Assembly: GCF_003259435.1 (NCBI RefSeq)
Contig: NZ_QLMA01000002.1
Coordinates: forward strand, 372,001 to 436,000
Direction: 5' to 3'
DNA length: 64,000 nt
Source of the DNA: Chitinophaga dinghuensis
Lineage (GTDB): Bacteria > Bacteroidota > Bacteroidia > Chitinophagales > Chitinophagaceae
In this document: positions 43,847 to 52,916 of the stretch, piece after piece
Position numbering within the stretch: position 1 is the stretch's first letter
Layout: every line of letters starts with the position of its first letter
Notes under the pieces: model-generated
Told to the model about the DNA's origin: nothing
Databases searched by the model: none
What the model saw: only the letters and a program-made list of their open reading frames with translations
Made by a program: the position numbers and the translations under genes

Positions 43847-45034
43847 TTATTTGATAACGCCCAGTTCTTTACCCACTTTGGTGAAGGCGGCAATCGCTTT
43901 ATCCAGGTGTTCCTGTTCATGGGCAGCGCTCAGCTGAACACGGATACGCGCCTGTTCTTTTGGAACTACCGGGAAGAAGAAACCAATTACATAGATGCCT
44001 TCCTGGAGAAGTTTATCGGCAAATTGCTGGCTAAGTACCGCATCGTACAGCATTACAGGAACGATAGGGTGATCGCCAGGTTTGATGTCGAAACCTGCTT
44101 CCGTCATTTTAGTACGGAAGTATTTGGTGTTGTATTCCAGTTTATCACGCAGCTCGGTAGTTTCGCTCAACATATCCAGTACGGCGATAGAAGCGCCTAC
44201 GATGCTTGGAGCTACTGAGTTGGAGAACAGATAAGGGCGGCTGCGCTGACGCAGAATGTCGATTACCTCTTTAGGACCGCTGGTAAAACCGCCGGATGCG
44301 CCACCCAGTGCTTTACCCAAAGTACCAGTGATAATATCTACACGACCCATTACGCCGCGGTACTCGTGGGTACCACGACCTGTTTTACCCAGGAAGCCGG
44401 AGGAATGGCTTTCGTCAGACATTACAATTGCATCATATTTATCTGCCAGTTCACAGATTTTATCCAGCTGGGCGATAGTACCATCCATGCTGAAAGAGCC
44501 ATCTGTAACGATAATGCGGCTGCGGCAGTCTTTAGCTTCCTGGAGTTTGGCCTCCAGATCGGCCATGTTATTATGTTCGTAACGGAAACGCTGTGCCTTG
44601 CAAAGACGTACCCCGTCGATAATGGAAGCATGGTTGAGGGCATCGGAGATGATGGCATCCTGTTCGTTGAACAGCGGCTCAAATACGCCACCATTAGCAT
44701 CGAATGCTGCTACGTAAAGGATGGTGTCTTCCGTTCCCAGGAATTTGGAGATCTTTTGTTCCAGTTCCCTGTGAATATCCTGAGTACCGCAGATGAAACG
44801 AACACTACTCATGCCATATCCATGGGTATCAATCGCATCTTTGGCCGCTTTAATCACCTTTGGATGAGAGGACAGCCCCAGGTAGTTATTGGCACAAAAG
44901 TTAATTACAGTATTGCCACCTACCTGTATCTCAGCACCTTGTTCAGAAGTAATAATTCGCTCTCTTTTATACAGACCGGCCTTGTTAATTTCGTCCAGTT
45001 CTTCCCGCAAACGGGCAGTAAACTTGGTATTCAT
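43847..45034 (-). CDS. kbl: Glycine C-acetyltransferase (2-amino-3-ketobutyrate CoA ligase)
   Basis: 395 residues of the alpha-oxoamine synthase group of PLP enzymes. [20 protein letters not shown] is near residue 45, [20 protein letters not shown] follows, the PLP site region is [20 protein letters not shown] and [14 protein letters not shown] with the Schiff-base lysine. It splits or joins 2-amino-3-ketobutyrate in threonine catabolism. A serine palmitoyltransferase-type role is possible within this superfamily, but length and the [17 protein letters not shown] pattern favour Kbl. A threonine dehydrogenase gene is not in the window. Confidence 0.88.
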   Translation of the reverse strand: MNTKFTARLREELDEINKAGLYKRERIITSEQGAEIQVGGNTVINFCANNYLGLSSHPKVIKAAKDAIDTHGYGMSSVRFICGTQDIHRELEQKISKFLGTEDTILYVAAFDANGGVFEPLFNEQDAIISDALNHASIIDGVRLCKAQRFRYEHNNMADLEAKLQEAKDCRSRIIVTDGSFSMDGTIAQLDKICELADKYDAIVMSDESHSSGFLGKTGRGTHEYRGVMGRVDIITGTLGKALGGASGGFTSGPKEVIDILRQRSRPYLFSNSVAPSIVGASIAVLDMLSETTELRDKLEYNTKYFRTKMTEAGFDIKPGDHPIVPVMLYDAVLSQQFADKLLQEGIYVIGFFFPVVPKEQARIRVQLSAAHEQEHLDKAIAAFTKVGKELGVIK

Positions 45035-45418
45035 ACTTTAGTTATCAGATTTAAATCTTGTAATTAATTGTTGCGATGTTAAAAATATTACGATTATCAA
45101 TCGATTAGCGCACAACAGGAGTTTCAGGTAAAAAGTTTGACCCAGGTGTAACATTTAGTTACTGGTCTCCGTCATAATAGTATCATGATTGTCACAGTCA
45201 TGATATGTAAAACTGGTATTCTTAAGTGAAATTACAGAGAATAAAGTTTCTGTATATATATAAACAAAAGATTATCAGAATATTACTAACTGTTCCTGCA
45301 ACTGGCTTTCGTGATAGAGTGGACATTGTGGTGTGGGAAAATGATGACCGGAATTGATCCAGGGCATTGGCATAAAAGTATTAGTCGGAAATTAGCACTA
45401 AAATCCCGCGCCACCTGA
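45035..45418. other. Intergenic region between kbl and an ECF sigma gene
   Basis: 384 AT-rich bases between divergent genes. An inverted repeat ATCATGA (45182-45188) and TCATGAT (45198-45204) may be an operator. No clear TAnnTTTG motif or gene was found. Confidence 0.4.
45182..45204. promoter_or_regulatory. Inverted repeat upstream of the ECF sigma operon
   Basis: Seven-base arms ATCATGA and TCATGAT separated by nine bases. It could be a regulator site; no evidence beyond symmetry. Confidence 0.3.
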
Positions 45419-45904
45419 ATGACGGAAAAGGAGTACAATAAATGTGTGGATCTGTACTCGGACAATCTCTTTCGCTTCATTGTCAAGAATTTAGAGAACG
45501 CGGAAGATGCCCGGGATGTTGTACAGAACGCATTCGAAATATTGTGGAAACACTGTCAGGATGTGCCTTTTGAAAAGGCCAAGTCATACCTGTTTACAGT
45601 GGGCTACCACAATATGATCGATCATGTCCGTAAGGTAAAGCGTATAACGCTGGTGGAACAGTTTAAAGAAGAAGAAAAAATAGCGGATCATAAGGTTCAT
45701 AACGCAAAGGAAGTGATCGCACAGGCACTTGCCAAACTGAGCGAAGTCCAACGCTCACTGGTAATGCTAAAGGATTATGAAGGATATAGTTACGAAGAAA
45801 TAGGCGAAATCATGAATCTGAACCCTTCACAGGTAAAAGTTTATCTCCACAGGGCCAGGATTCATCTGAAGAACTATCTCGTAAAAATGGAAAATGTAAT
45901 CTGA
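45419..45904 (+). CDS. ECF-type RNA polymerase sigma factor
   Basis: 161 residues. Region 2 is YSDNLFRFIVKNLENAEDAR, DVVQNAFEILWKH and KAKSYLFTVGYHNMIDHVRK; region 4 is LSEVQRSLVMLKDYEGYSYE then EIGEIMNLNPSQVKVYLHRA, a helix-turn-helix. It starts the operon sigma, duplicated anti-sigma-like gene, outer-membrane protein and lipoprotein. No ECF promoter consensus was recognised. Confidence 0.92.
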   Translation: MTEKEYNKCVDLYSDNLFRFIVKNLENAEDARDVVQNAFEILWKHCQDVPFEKAKSYLFTVGYHNMIDHVRKVKRITLVEQFKEEEKIADHKVHNAKEVIAQALAKLSEVQRSLVMLKDYEGYSYEEIGEIMNLNPSQVKVYLHRARIHLKNYLVKMENVI

Positions 45905-45925
45905 TATTATTATAATTGTTAATAA

Positions 45926-47008
45926 TTGGATTTGGCTATAGATATTAACATATCAAACTATGAAGGTTTTCTCCTCAGCTACATCGACGGTGAGCTAAGA
46001 GAGGAAGAAATGTCTGCATTGGAAGCATTCCTGGACCAGCATCCTGCCATTCGTCAGGAATTGGATCTGTTGGAAAGCACCCGCTTGTTGCCAGAAGAGG
46101 ATGTTGTGTTTGATAATAAACAAGCCTTGTATAAAACTGGCGCAGTACCCACAAACATGGAAGCATTAATGCTTTCCTATGTGGATGGAGAACTGAACAG
46201 CGATGAGCAGAAGGAGTTGAGCACTTTCCTGGAAAAGCGCCCGGCCGCTCAAAAAGAATTGAATTTACTGCTGGCGTCCAAACTGGATAACAGCGAGCAA
46301 ATAGTTTTCCCTGATAAATCCTCGCTGTACAAGCACTCCCGTAAACCTGTTTACCGGATTGCCGCCGTATGGTGGGGCGCCGCTGCCGCTGTGGTAGCCG
46401 GCTTTATGGTTTGGATGATGCCAATGGAAAATGGCAGGCAAGCTCATTCACACCCGGTATTGGCAGATGCCGTGAAAAGATCTGCTCAGGTAGGAACAGT
46501 ACCTGCAACTTCCTCTGTACCTGCTGGTGTGCCGGAAACAGTACAATCAGCCAATACCAGGAATGTAGTTGCTGAAACGGTCCAACCCCGAAATGTTAAA
46601 CCCGCCAATATTAACCATGGAACGGTGGCCGCTCAGGAAAAAACGCATCCTGAAAGCGCAGCCACAACTGCTGTCACACAATCGGCCAGAACCGAGTCTT
46701 CCGGAAACCCTCAACTTCCTCCTCCCAGAAATACTACGCAGGAAATTATGGAAAGACAGGTAGCCCCTGTTGCCGCCCCCTCTGTAGCATTGAATAACAG
46801 TCATTCGGTTGGTATAGCCGAAAAAGAAACCGTTATAGCCGCCGGAATCCCCACTTCAACACCTGCGCCAGTAGCAGATGTTAGTCATAACACGGGAGCC
46901 CCGGGAATTAAAGGAGAACTCATCATGTCCGTAAGCGGAAGTGACAGCAAAATCCTGGATAAGGTAACGAACGTAGCTAAATTTTTCTCCCGGAAACGGA
47001 ATAATTAA
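45926..47008 (+). CDS. Membrane protein with duplicated anti-sigma-like domain
   Basis: 360 residues with a TTG start, 21 bases after the sigma gene. The cytoplasmic part has two copies of a unit: LSYIDGELREEEMSALEAFL with LYKTG, and LSYVDGELNSDEQKELSTFL with LYKHS, so it is an internal duplication of the short anti-sigma domain seen in Bacteroidota. A single membrane helix lies near residue 148-168 (VWWGAAAAVVAGFMVWMMP). The rest is a Pro/Thr/Ala-rich, probably disordered region and a conserved-looking end (LIMSVSGSDSKILDKVTNVA). Anti-sigma function is inferred from position and similarity. Confidence 0.65.
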   Translation: MDLAIDINISNYEGFLLSYIDGELREEEMSALEAFLDQHPAIRQELDLLESTRLLPEEDVVFDNKQALYKTGAVPTNMEALMLSYVDGELNSDEQKELSTFLEKRPAAQKELNLLLASKLDNSEQIVFPDKSSLYKHSRKPVYRIAAVWWGAAAAVVAGFMVWMMPMENGRQAHSHPVLADAVKRSAQVGTVPATSSVPAGVPETVQSANTRNVVAETVQPRNVKPANINHGTVAAQEKTHPESAATTAVTQSARTESSGNPQLPPPRNTTQEIMERQVAPVAAPSVALNNSHSVGIAEKETVIAAGIPTSTPAPVADVSHNTGAPGIKGELIMSVSGSDSKILDKVTNVAKFFSRKRNN

Positions 47009-47024
47009 TATTTTGAAATAGCAT

Positions 47025-47966
47025 ATGAAGCATAAAGTTTTACTCTCTCTGTTGCTGTTGATCTTGTGGTCTGGACTAACTCATGCGCAGAAAGCTGTTG
47101 ACACATATAAGAACCCTACCGCAGCTGCTGATACTATCCAAATCAAAGGACTGATCATCATCAAAGCTAAAAATGATAAAGGTCGTAGCAGCTATAAGTT
47201 TTATAGCGATACCGCTTATGCACGCAATAAACTCAAAAAGAATCTGCAAACCCGATTCTTCGTTTTCGACGTAGGATTTAATAATTATATAGATAGAAGC
47301 GATTACTCCGGCGCTACTTACGTTAACTATTTCGATGGTCAGACACAAAATACGCTGATCAACTCCAAAGCCGCTTATACTTATTCTGCAGTAGGACTGG
47401 CTACTCTGGCGCCGCGTTCTCCCGGAGAACCATTAACTCCCTCTGAATTTAAACTTATCACCGGAAAATCGATCAATATAAATATATGGTTGATTGAACA
47501 GCGACTTAATATAACAAAACACAAACTTAACTTGTTATATGCTTTGGGTTTGGAGATGAATAATTACAGATACGCCCGTAGTATTACCTATAAACCTGGT
47601 TATCCTACGACAATTGTGCGCGACACCGTTAATTTTTCCAAAAACAAACTGTTTGCTGAATACGTTACCGTACCGGTAATGTTGAACTTCAACTCTAACC
47701 CTGCGCGCCCAAGCCGCGCTTTCCAAGCAAGCTTTGGGGTTACTGGAGGCTATCTCCTTAAAAGCAGAACTAAACAGATAAGTGAGGAAAGAGGCAAAGT
47801 CAGAAAAACCGATGATTTTAATCTAAACAAATGGCGTTTCGGCCTCGCTAGTGAGCTGGGCTACGGTCCTGTGAAACTCTACGCCAATTTTGCACTCACC
47901 GCGCTTCACGATTACGGGTTGCAACAGTATCCTTTTTCAATTGGTATCAGATTGAATGGATTCTAA
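47025..47966 (+). CDS. Putative outer-membrane beta-barrel protein
   Basis: 313 residues with signal peptide MKHKVLLSLLLLILWSGLTH AQ. The mature part has alternating hydrophobic strands (RFFVFDVGFNNYIDRSDYSG, KLNLLYALGLEMNNYRYARS, AEYVTVPVMLNFNSNPARPS, LYANFALTALHDYG) and ends with an aromatic residue two before the stop (RLNGF), as in outer-membrane barrels. I do not recognise the family. It is third in the sigma operon, 16 bases after its predecessor. Confidence 0.75.
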   Translation: MKHKVLLSLLLLILWSGLTHAQKAVDTYKNPTAAADTIQIKGLIIIKAKNDKGRSSYKFYSDTAYARNKLKKNLQTRFFVFDVGFNNYIDRSDYSGATYVNYFDGQTQNTLINSKAAYTYSAVGLATLAPRSPGEPLTPSEFKLITGKSININIWLIEQRLNITKHKLNLLYALGLEMNNYRYARSITYKPGYPTTIVRDTVNFSKNKLFAEYVTVPVMLNFNSNPARPSRAFQASFGVTGGYLLKSRTKQISEERGKVRKTDDFNLNKWRFGLASELGYGPVKLYANFALTALHDYGLQQYPFSIGIRLNGF

Positions 47967-47996
47967 TTTTTTTTGACCAGATTCTAAATTGAAATT

Positions 47997-48347
47997 ATGC
48001 GTTCATTCGTTGCCCTGATGGCATGCATAGGCTGCATCGTATGGGTACATTCCTGTGAAACGAGATTGCTAGGAGTCCATGTTGGAATACAGCCTCAATC
48101 ACTTTCGAATCTAACCGCTAGCACCGGCAACAGTCCTTCACTTCCCATCGTGGCCGTGGATGATCGCTCTATTACTACACAAGGAGCGCTTCAAACGGAG
48201 CCTAACAAACTGGCCGCAAATATCAAATCTAAAACTAAACATCGCTTTACCAGAAAAACCACAAATACTCCCAACTTAGATTCTTCCTTCTTTAATGCAA
48301 TGGTTATCAAACAACTAAGTTACAATGGGGCTATTTTGACACCCTAA
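47997..48347 (+). CDS. Small lipoprotein, unknown
   Basis: 116 residues. The N-terminus MRSFVALMACIGCIVWVHSC is a lipoprotein signal (lipidation Cys20). The rest is Ser/Thr/Lys-rich and probably unstructured. It is the last gene of the sigma operon, 30 bases after the barrel gene, and may be made with it. No family recognised. Confidence 0.55.
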   Translation: MRSFVALMACIGCIVWVHSCETRLLGVHVGIQPQSLSNLTASTGNSPSLPIVAVDDRSITTQGALQTEPNKLAANIKSKTKHRFTRKTTNTPNLDSSFFNAMVIKQLSYNGAILTP

Positions 48348-48471
48348 TCTTCATTGCAGGATAATTTTAAATGGACTTACCTTTCGGATAACAACAATCG
48401 GTTGTAAAGGTCTTTCTATTGCCGTTTGAAATTTTGTTTCCTCTTTTTACAGGTTATTTTTGGACTTCCGG

Positions 48472-48479
48472 TATATTTG
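48472..48479 (+). promoter_or_regulatory. -7 motif of the M16 peptidase gene
   Basis: TATATTTG, 28 bases before the ATG at 48508; supports that start over 48460. Confidence 0.5.
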
Positions 48480-48507
48480 GGAGCTTTTTCTAAAAACCAA
48501 TCATGTT

Positions 48508-51450
48508 ATGAGAGTTCTTAAACAGGTAGTCCTGCTAATGATACTCGCCTGCTCACTGCTGCCTGCAGGAGCCCAGAGCAAGTATGAATGGAAGGAGGCC
48601 AGCTCCGGCGGTTACAACTATAAATATGTAACCAACGACCCCATGAAGGCCCGCTTCTACACTTTGAAAAATGGTCTGACAGTTATCCTCAGCGTTAACA
48701 AAAAAGAACCACGCATCCAAACCCTGATCGGTACCAGGGCCGGAAGCAACAACGATCCAAAAGATCATACCGGTCTTGCCCACTATTTGGAACATCTCCT
48801 GTTCAAAGGCACCCAGGTATATGGTACGCTCGACTGGGCGAAAGAAAAACCATATATCGACAAAATCGAATCTCTGTACGATAAGTATAACAAAACTACG
48901 GGCACGGATGCACGTAAAGCGGTATACCATGAAATCGACAGCGTTTCCGGTGTTGCCGCCAAATATGCTATCGCGAATGAGTACGATAAACTCATGACCG
49001 CTATGGGCGCTCAAGGTACCAACGCGCACACATGGGTGGAAGAAACCATCTATGAGGAAGACATCCCTTCCAACGCAACCGATAAATACCTGACCGTTCA
49101 GGCTGAACGCTTCAGAGATCCAGTATTCCGCCTCTTCCACACTGAACTGGAAGCAGTTTATGAAGAGAAAAACCGCGGCCTGGACAACGACGGTCGTAAA
49201 GTGTATGAAACCATGCTCGCTGCATTGTTCCCTACCCACAACTACGGCCAACAGTCTACCATCGGTACCGTTGAACACCTGAAAAATCCAAACCTGAAAG
49301 CTATCCGCCAGTTCTACAATGAATACTATGTGCCTAATAACATGGCCATCGTTATGGCGGGCGACTTCGATCCGGATTATGTAATCAAATCCATCGATCA
49401 GAAGTTCGGCTACATGCAGCCTAAACCAGTGAAAGAATACAAACCTGCTCCAGAAAAAACAATGACAGCTCCAGTGGAGAAAACTGTGATGGGCCCTGAT
49501 GCAGAAAATGTACAAATCGCTTTCAGAATGCCAGGCGCACTGGATACTAAATCCATGGTTGTTCTCAATGTACTCAGCAACATCCTGCAGAACGGTAAAG
49601 CCGGCCTGATGGATCTGAACCTGAATAAACAACAAAAAGTGCTGTCTTCCAGCGCTGGCGTTATGGCTTTGAAAGACTATTCCATCTTCGAAATGTCTGG
49701 TAAAGCTAAACCAGGACAATCCCTGGAAGATGTAAAAGGCCTGCTACTCGGTCAGTTGGATATCCTGAAAAAAGGTCAATTCGATGAATCCCTCGTTTCA
49801 GCTATCGTTAACAATGCCAAACTGGATGAGTTACAAGGTCTGGAAAGCAATAACACCCGTGCCACCAGCCTGATGGATGGTTTCATTAAGAGCCGCGGTA
49901 AAAACTGGGCTACTGATGTGTCTACCGTAGACGACATGAGTAAAGTAACCAAACAACAGATCGTTGATTACGCCAACAAATACTTCGGTAACAACTACGT
50001 AATCGTTTACAAAAGAAAAGGAGAAGATAAAAATATCGAGAAGGTAGAGAAACCTACCATCACTCCAATCGAAGTAAACAGAGAAGCACAGTCTCCATTC
50101 CTGGCTAAAATCGCCGCTATGCCTGCTACTCCGGTACAACCGCAGTGGCTGGACTTCAACCGCGATATCCAGAAAGGTAAAGTAGGTAACGCAGATCTGC
50201 TGTACGTACAGAATAAAGACAATGGTCTTTTCCGCCTGTACTACCGCTTTGATGTTGGAACCTGGAATGATAAGAAAATGAGCCTTGCAGCTAACTATCT
50301 CCAGTTCCTGAGCACCGACAAATACACTGCAGAACAGATCAGTAAAGAATTCTACAATATTGCCTGCAGCTTCAATGTGAGCACAGCATCTGAGAATACT
50401 ACTATCTCTATCACTGGTTTACAAGAGAACTTCGACAAAGCAGTTGCACTTTTCGAACATATCATCTCTAACTGTCAGCCTAATGAACAGGCACTGGCCG
50501 CGCTGAAAAGCCGTCTGAATAAAGCCAGAACCGACAGCAAACTGAATAAAGGTCAGATCTTGAGAGGTCTGCAGAACTATGCTATCTATGGTGGCAAAAA
50601 CCCATTCAATTACCAGCTGTCACAAGCTGAACTGGAAGGCGTTACCGCTAAAGAACTGACAGATCTGCTGCACAATCTGATGAAATACCAGCATACTGTT
50701 ATCTATTGGGGTCCTCAGTCACTGAGCGCAGCTCAGGCTGATATCGCAAAAGTACATCAGGTACCTGCTTCATTCGTTGCTGCTCCTCCTGCAATCGCTT
50801 TCACTAAAGTTTCTCAGGATAATAATCAGGTATTATTTGCTGATTATGACATGGTTCAGTCTGAAGTAAACTGGATCAGAAACGGTGGAAATTATGATTC
50901 TGGTAAGACCGCCATTACTACCTTGTTCAATGGCTACTTTGGTGGCGGTATGGGATCTATCGTATTCCAAACTATTCGCGAATCCAAAGCGCTGGCTTAT
51001 TCTACTTATGCGTTCTACTCTGCACCTGCAAAACAAAACGACCGCTATACAGCTGTTGCTTACGTAGGTTGCCAGGCGGATAAAATGAATGATGCCGTGA
51101 ACGGTATGAATGAACTGTTGAATGATATTCCTCGTTCCGATAAATTGCTGACTACTGCTAAATTAAGTATGAAGCAAGATCTGGAAACAGAACGTATCAC
51201 CAACGATGGTATTATCTTCAAATACCTGGAGGCTAAAAAACTCGGTCTGAGCACCGATATCCGCAAAGAAGTATATGAGTCTATCGATAAACTGGGCTTC
51301 AATGAAGTGAAGAAATTCCACGACGAGAACCTGGCGCATAAACCATACACTTATTGCATCCTGGCTTCTCCAAACAAAGTGAATGTAGACGAACTGAAGA
51401 AAATCGGTGACGTTAAAAAACTTTCCCTGGAGGAACTTTTCGGTTACTAA
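48508..51450 (+). CDS. M16 family (pitrilysin-like) zinc peptidase
   Basis: About 980 residues with signal peptide MRVLKQVVLLMILACSLLPA GA. Two M16 halves are fused. The first has the inverted zinc motif HYLEH (92-96) and the third ligand region LEAVYEEKNRGLDND; the second half (from about residue 540) has the same fold but no intact motif, the usual inactive half. These secreted enzymes degrade peptides in a closed chamber. It is a single gene with its own promoter and a strong terminator at 51475-51517. Confidence 0.95.
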   Translation: MRVLKQVVLLMILACSLLPAGAQSKYEWKEASSGGYNYKYVTNDPMKARFYTLKNGLTVILSVNKKEPRIQTLIGTRAGSNNDPKDHTGLAHYLEHLLFKGTQVYGTLDWAKEKPYIDKIESLYDKYNKTTGTDARKAVYHEIDSVSGVAAKYAIANEYDKLMTAMGAQGTNAHTWVEETIYEEDIPSNATDKYLTVQAERFRDPVFRLFHTELEAVYEEKNRGLDNDGRKVYETMLAALFPTHNYGQQSTIGTVEHLKNPNLKAIRQFYNEYYVPNNMAIVMAGDFDPDYVIKSIDQKFGYMQPKPVKEYKPAPEKTMTAPVEKTVMGPDAENVQIAFRMPGALDTKSMVVLNVLSNILQNGKAGLMDLNLNKQQKVLSSSAGVMALKDYSIFEMSGKAKPGQSLEDVKGLLLGQLDILKKGQFDESLVSAIVNNAKLDELQGLESNNTRATSLMDGFIKSRGKNWATDVSTVDDMSKVTKQQIVDYANKYFGNNYVIVYKRKGEDKNIEKVEKPTITPIEVNREAQSPFLAKIAAMPATPVQPQWLDFNRDIQKGKVGNADLLYVQNKDNGLFRLYYRFDVGTWNDKKMSLAANYLQFLSTDKYTAEQISKEFYNIACSFNVSTASENTTISITGLQENFDKAVALFEHIISNCQPNEQALAALKSRLNKARTDSKLNKGQILRGLQNYAIYGGKNPFNYQLSQAELEGVTAKELTDLLHNLMKYQHTVIYWGPQSLSAAQADIAKVHQVPASFVAAPPAIAFTKVSQDNNQVLFADYDMVQSEVNWIRNGGNYDSGKTAITTLFNGYFGGGMGSIVFQTIRESKALAYSTYAFYSAPAKQNDRYTAVAYVGCQADKMNDAVNGMNELLNDIPRSDKLLTTAKLSMKQDLETERITNDGIIFKYLEAKKLGLSTDIRKEVYESIDKLGFNEVKKFHDENLAHKPYTYCILASPNKVNVDELKKIGDVKKLSLEELFGY

Positions 51451-51474
51451 TAACTGTAATCACCATAATATTAA

Positions 51475-51517
51475 GCAGGCCCGAAAGCAATCATTGCTTT
51501 CGGGCCTGCTCTTTTTT
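51475..51517 (+). terminator. Terminator after the M16 peptidase
   Basis: A 16-base perfect stem (51475-51490 against 51494-51509) with a three-base loop and T-run at 51512-51517. Confidence 0.92.
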
Positions 51518-51522
51518 ATCAA

Positions 51523-51978
51523 CTATTGATGTCTGTTGGCATCTTTAAACTGCCATAACACATTCACAATTTTCCACTCATTATTCAGCTTCACAAGATG
51601 CATATAATCGATCCACTCATCGGCATATAACTTCACAGAAGCCGTATTGCTACTGACATCTAATAGTATCACTTCTTTTCGTGGATTGGGAGGAAACTTA
51701 TCGCCCTTAATATTGTAAGAAGCCGCTAATAATACCATTTCATCCGCATGAGATTCCCGCAAATATTCCCGTTGCTGCCTCGGGTATTTCCAGAAAGTGC
51801 GCTTAACTAATCGTGGATGCAGACACCTGGCCATCTGTGCGGAGTCTGGTTGATGTTGAGATTCAATATAATCCAGTGCAGCTTGGCGGATGGCGAGAGA
51901 ATCCGATTTTGTCTGGGCATGAGAAAAGGTGATGCCGCCCAGTATCAGGACAAGCATACTTGCTACAGTCTTTATCAT
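51523..51978 (-). CDS. Secreted NTF2-like (lumazine-binding/SnoaL type) protein
   Basis: 151 residues with signal peptide MIKTVASMLVLILGGITFSH AQ. The mature domain matches the cone-shaped NTF2-like fold: QAALDYIESQHQPDSAQMAR, CLHPRLVKRTFWKYPRQQ and VKLYADEWIDYMHLVKLNNE with WKIVNVLWQFKDA. Ligand or activity is unknown. It is convergent with the M16 gene across the shared terminator. Confidence 0.8.
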   Translation of the reverse strand: MIKTVASMLVLILGGITFSHAQTKSDSLAIRQAALDYIESQHQPDSAQMARCLHPRLVKRTFWKYPRQQREYLRESHADEMVLLAASYNIKGDKFPPNPRKEVILLDVSSNTASVKLYADEWIDYMHLVKLNNEWKIVNVLWQFKDANRHQ

Positions 51979-52160
51979 AAGGTTATAAATTGATGTAGAA
52001 AAGTTATAAAGGATGAGCTATATGGTCACTACCGTTCATATAAAATCGCATGCCCTATATCTTAATAAAATCCATTTAGTATTTCTGCATAAGTGAGCTG
52101 AAGTATTCAGATACAATAATTTATAGTTCTTTATCGTTTAGAGGCTTTATTGAATACCCT

Positions 52161-52727
52161 ATGGAAAAGTGCCGTCTCTACTGGATCGCAGCCCTATTGT
52201 CATTATTCGCACTGACAGGGTTTGTGAATAATAATGATTTGTATAATGTGCGGATCACTACTGCAAATATTAATGCAGACAAAGTGTTTTTGCTGATCGA
52301 TAAGAGTGATTATCGCATGTATGTTTATGAAGATGTAACGTTGCGTAAAATCTACAAAGTGGTGTTCGGGAGCCGCGACCAGGGCGATAAACGAAAAGAA
52401 GGCGATCGCCTGACACCAGAGGGAACCTTTCACATTCAAAGTAAAAGAATAGATAAATTATGGAGCAGATTCCTGCTGTTAGATTATCCTAATGAGGCAA
52501 GTCTGGAAAAATTCCATCAAATGCAGGAAGATGGCTTAATCAGTACATCCGCTACACCTGGCGGTGGTATTGGTATTCATGGGGTAGAGTCTGGTTCGGG
52601 AATAACAGATACTTATGTAGAGAGTCGTATTAACTGGACACTCGGTTGTATCAGTATGAAGAATAATGATGTCAATGAATTATTTGAATTTATTAAAGTG
52701 GGTACGCCAGTAATTATCCGAAAATAA
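52161..52727 (+). CDS. L,D-transpeptidase, YkuD family
   Basis: 188 residues, with an N-terminal hydrophobic segment (LYWIAALLSLFALTGFV) as signal peptide or anchor. The catalytic core has FLLIDKSDYRMYVYE, the GDRLTPEGTFHIQSK strand, GGGIGIHGVESGSG with the conserved His, and RINWTLGCISMKNNDVNELF with the nucleophilic Cys. It forms 3-3 cross-links or attaches proteins to peptidoglycan. It is a single gene; a plus-strand terminator lies 160 bases beyond its stop. Confidence 0.9.
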   Translation: MEKCRLYWIAALLSLFALTGFVNNNDLYNVRITTANINADKVFLLIDKSDYRMYVYEDVTLRKIYKVVFGSRDQGDKRKEGDRLTPEGTFHIQSKRIDKLWSRFLLLDYPNEASLEKFHQMQEDGLISTSATPGGGIGIHGVESGSGITDTYVESRINWTLGCISMKNNDVNELFEFIKVGTPVIIRK

Positions 52728-52784
52728 ACCGGATAGATTTTTGTAAGATTTTATGCAGTGATTTTAGACGGCAGGCAATTGCTG

Positions 52785-52792
52785 TACCTTTA
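52785..52792 (+). promoter_or_regulatory. -7-like motif before the candidate small RNA
   Basis: TACCTTTA matches seven of eight positions of TAnnTTTG (A for the last G), and no -33 box lies at the right distance. Confidence 0.3.
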
Positions 52793-52794
52793 TC

Positions 52795-52916
52795 ACAGCT
52801 CCTCGGATCGCATGTAATAATGTTTCCTTTAAACGGAAACGTTATGAATCCACATATATCAGGCGGGTATGATCCTGTGAAGGGGCGCGCTCCACTCGGA
52901 TGGTGCGCGCTTTTTT
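52795..52916 (+). ncRNA. Candidate small RNA or long 3' leader
   Basis: A 120-base unit between the promoter-like motif (52785) and a clear plus-strand terminator: GCGCGC (52885-52890) pairs with GCGCGC (52905-52910), extended by CCA/TGG, then six T. Inside is a second hairpin, GTTTCC against GGAAAC around TTTAAAC (52822-52840). A 33-codon frame through it would run past the terminator, so a protein is unlikely. Alternatively it could be the 3' UTR of the L,D-transpeptidase gene, which ends at 52727. Confidence 0.4.

Noticed and set aside
48553..49719. Long open frame (388 codons) on minus inside the M16 peptidase gene
   Set aside because: Antisense shadow of a strongly conserved gene; Phe/His/Val-rich composition typical of such shadows.
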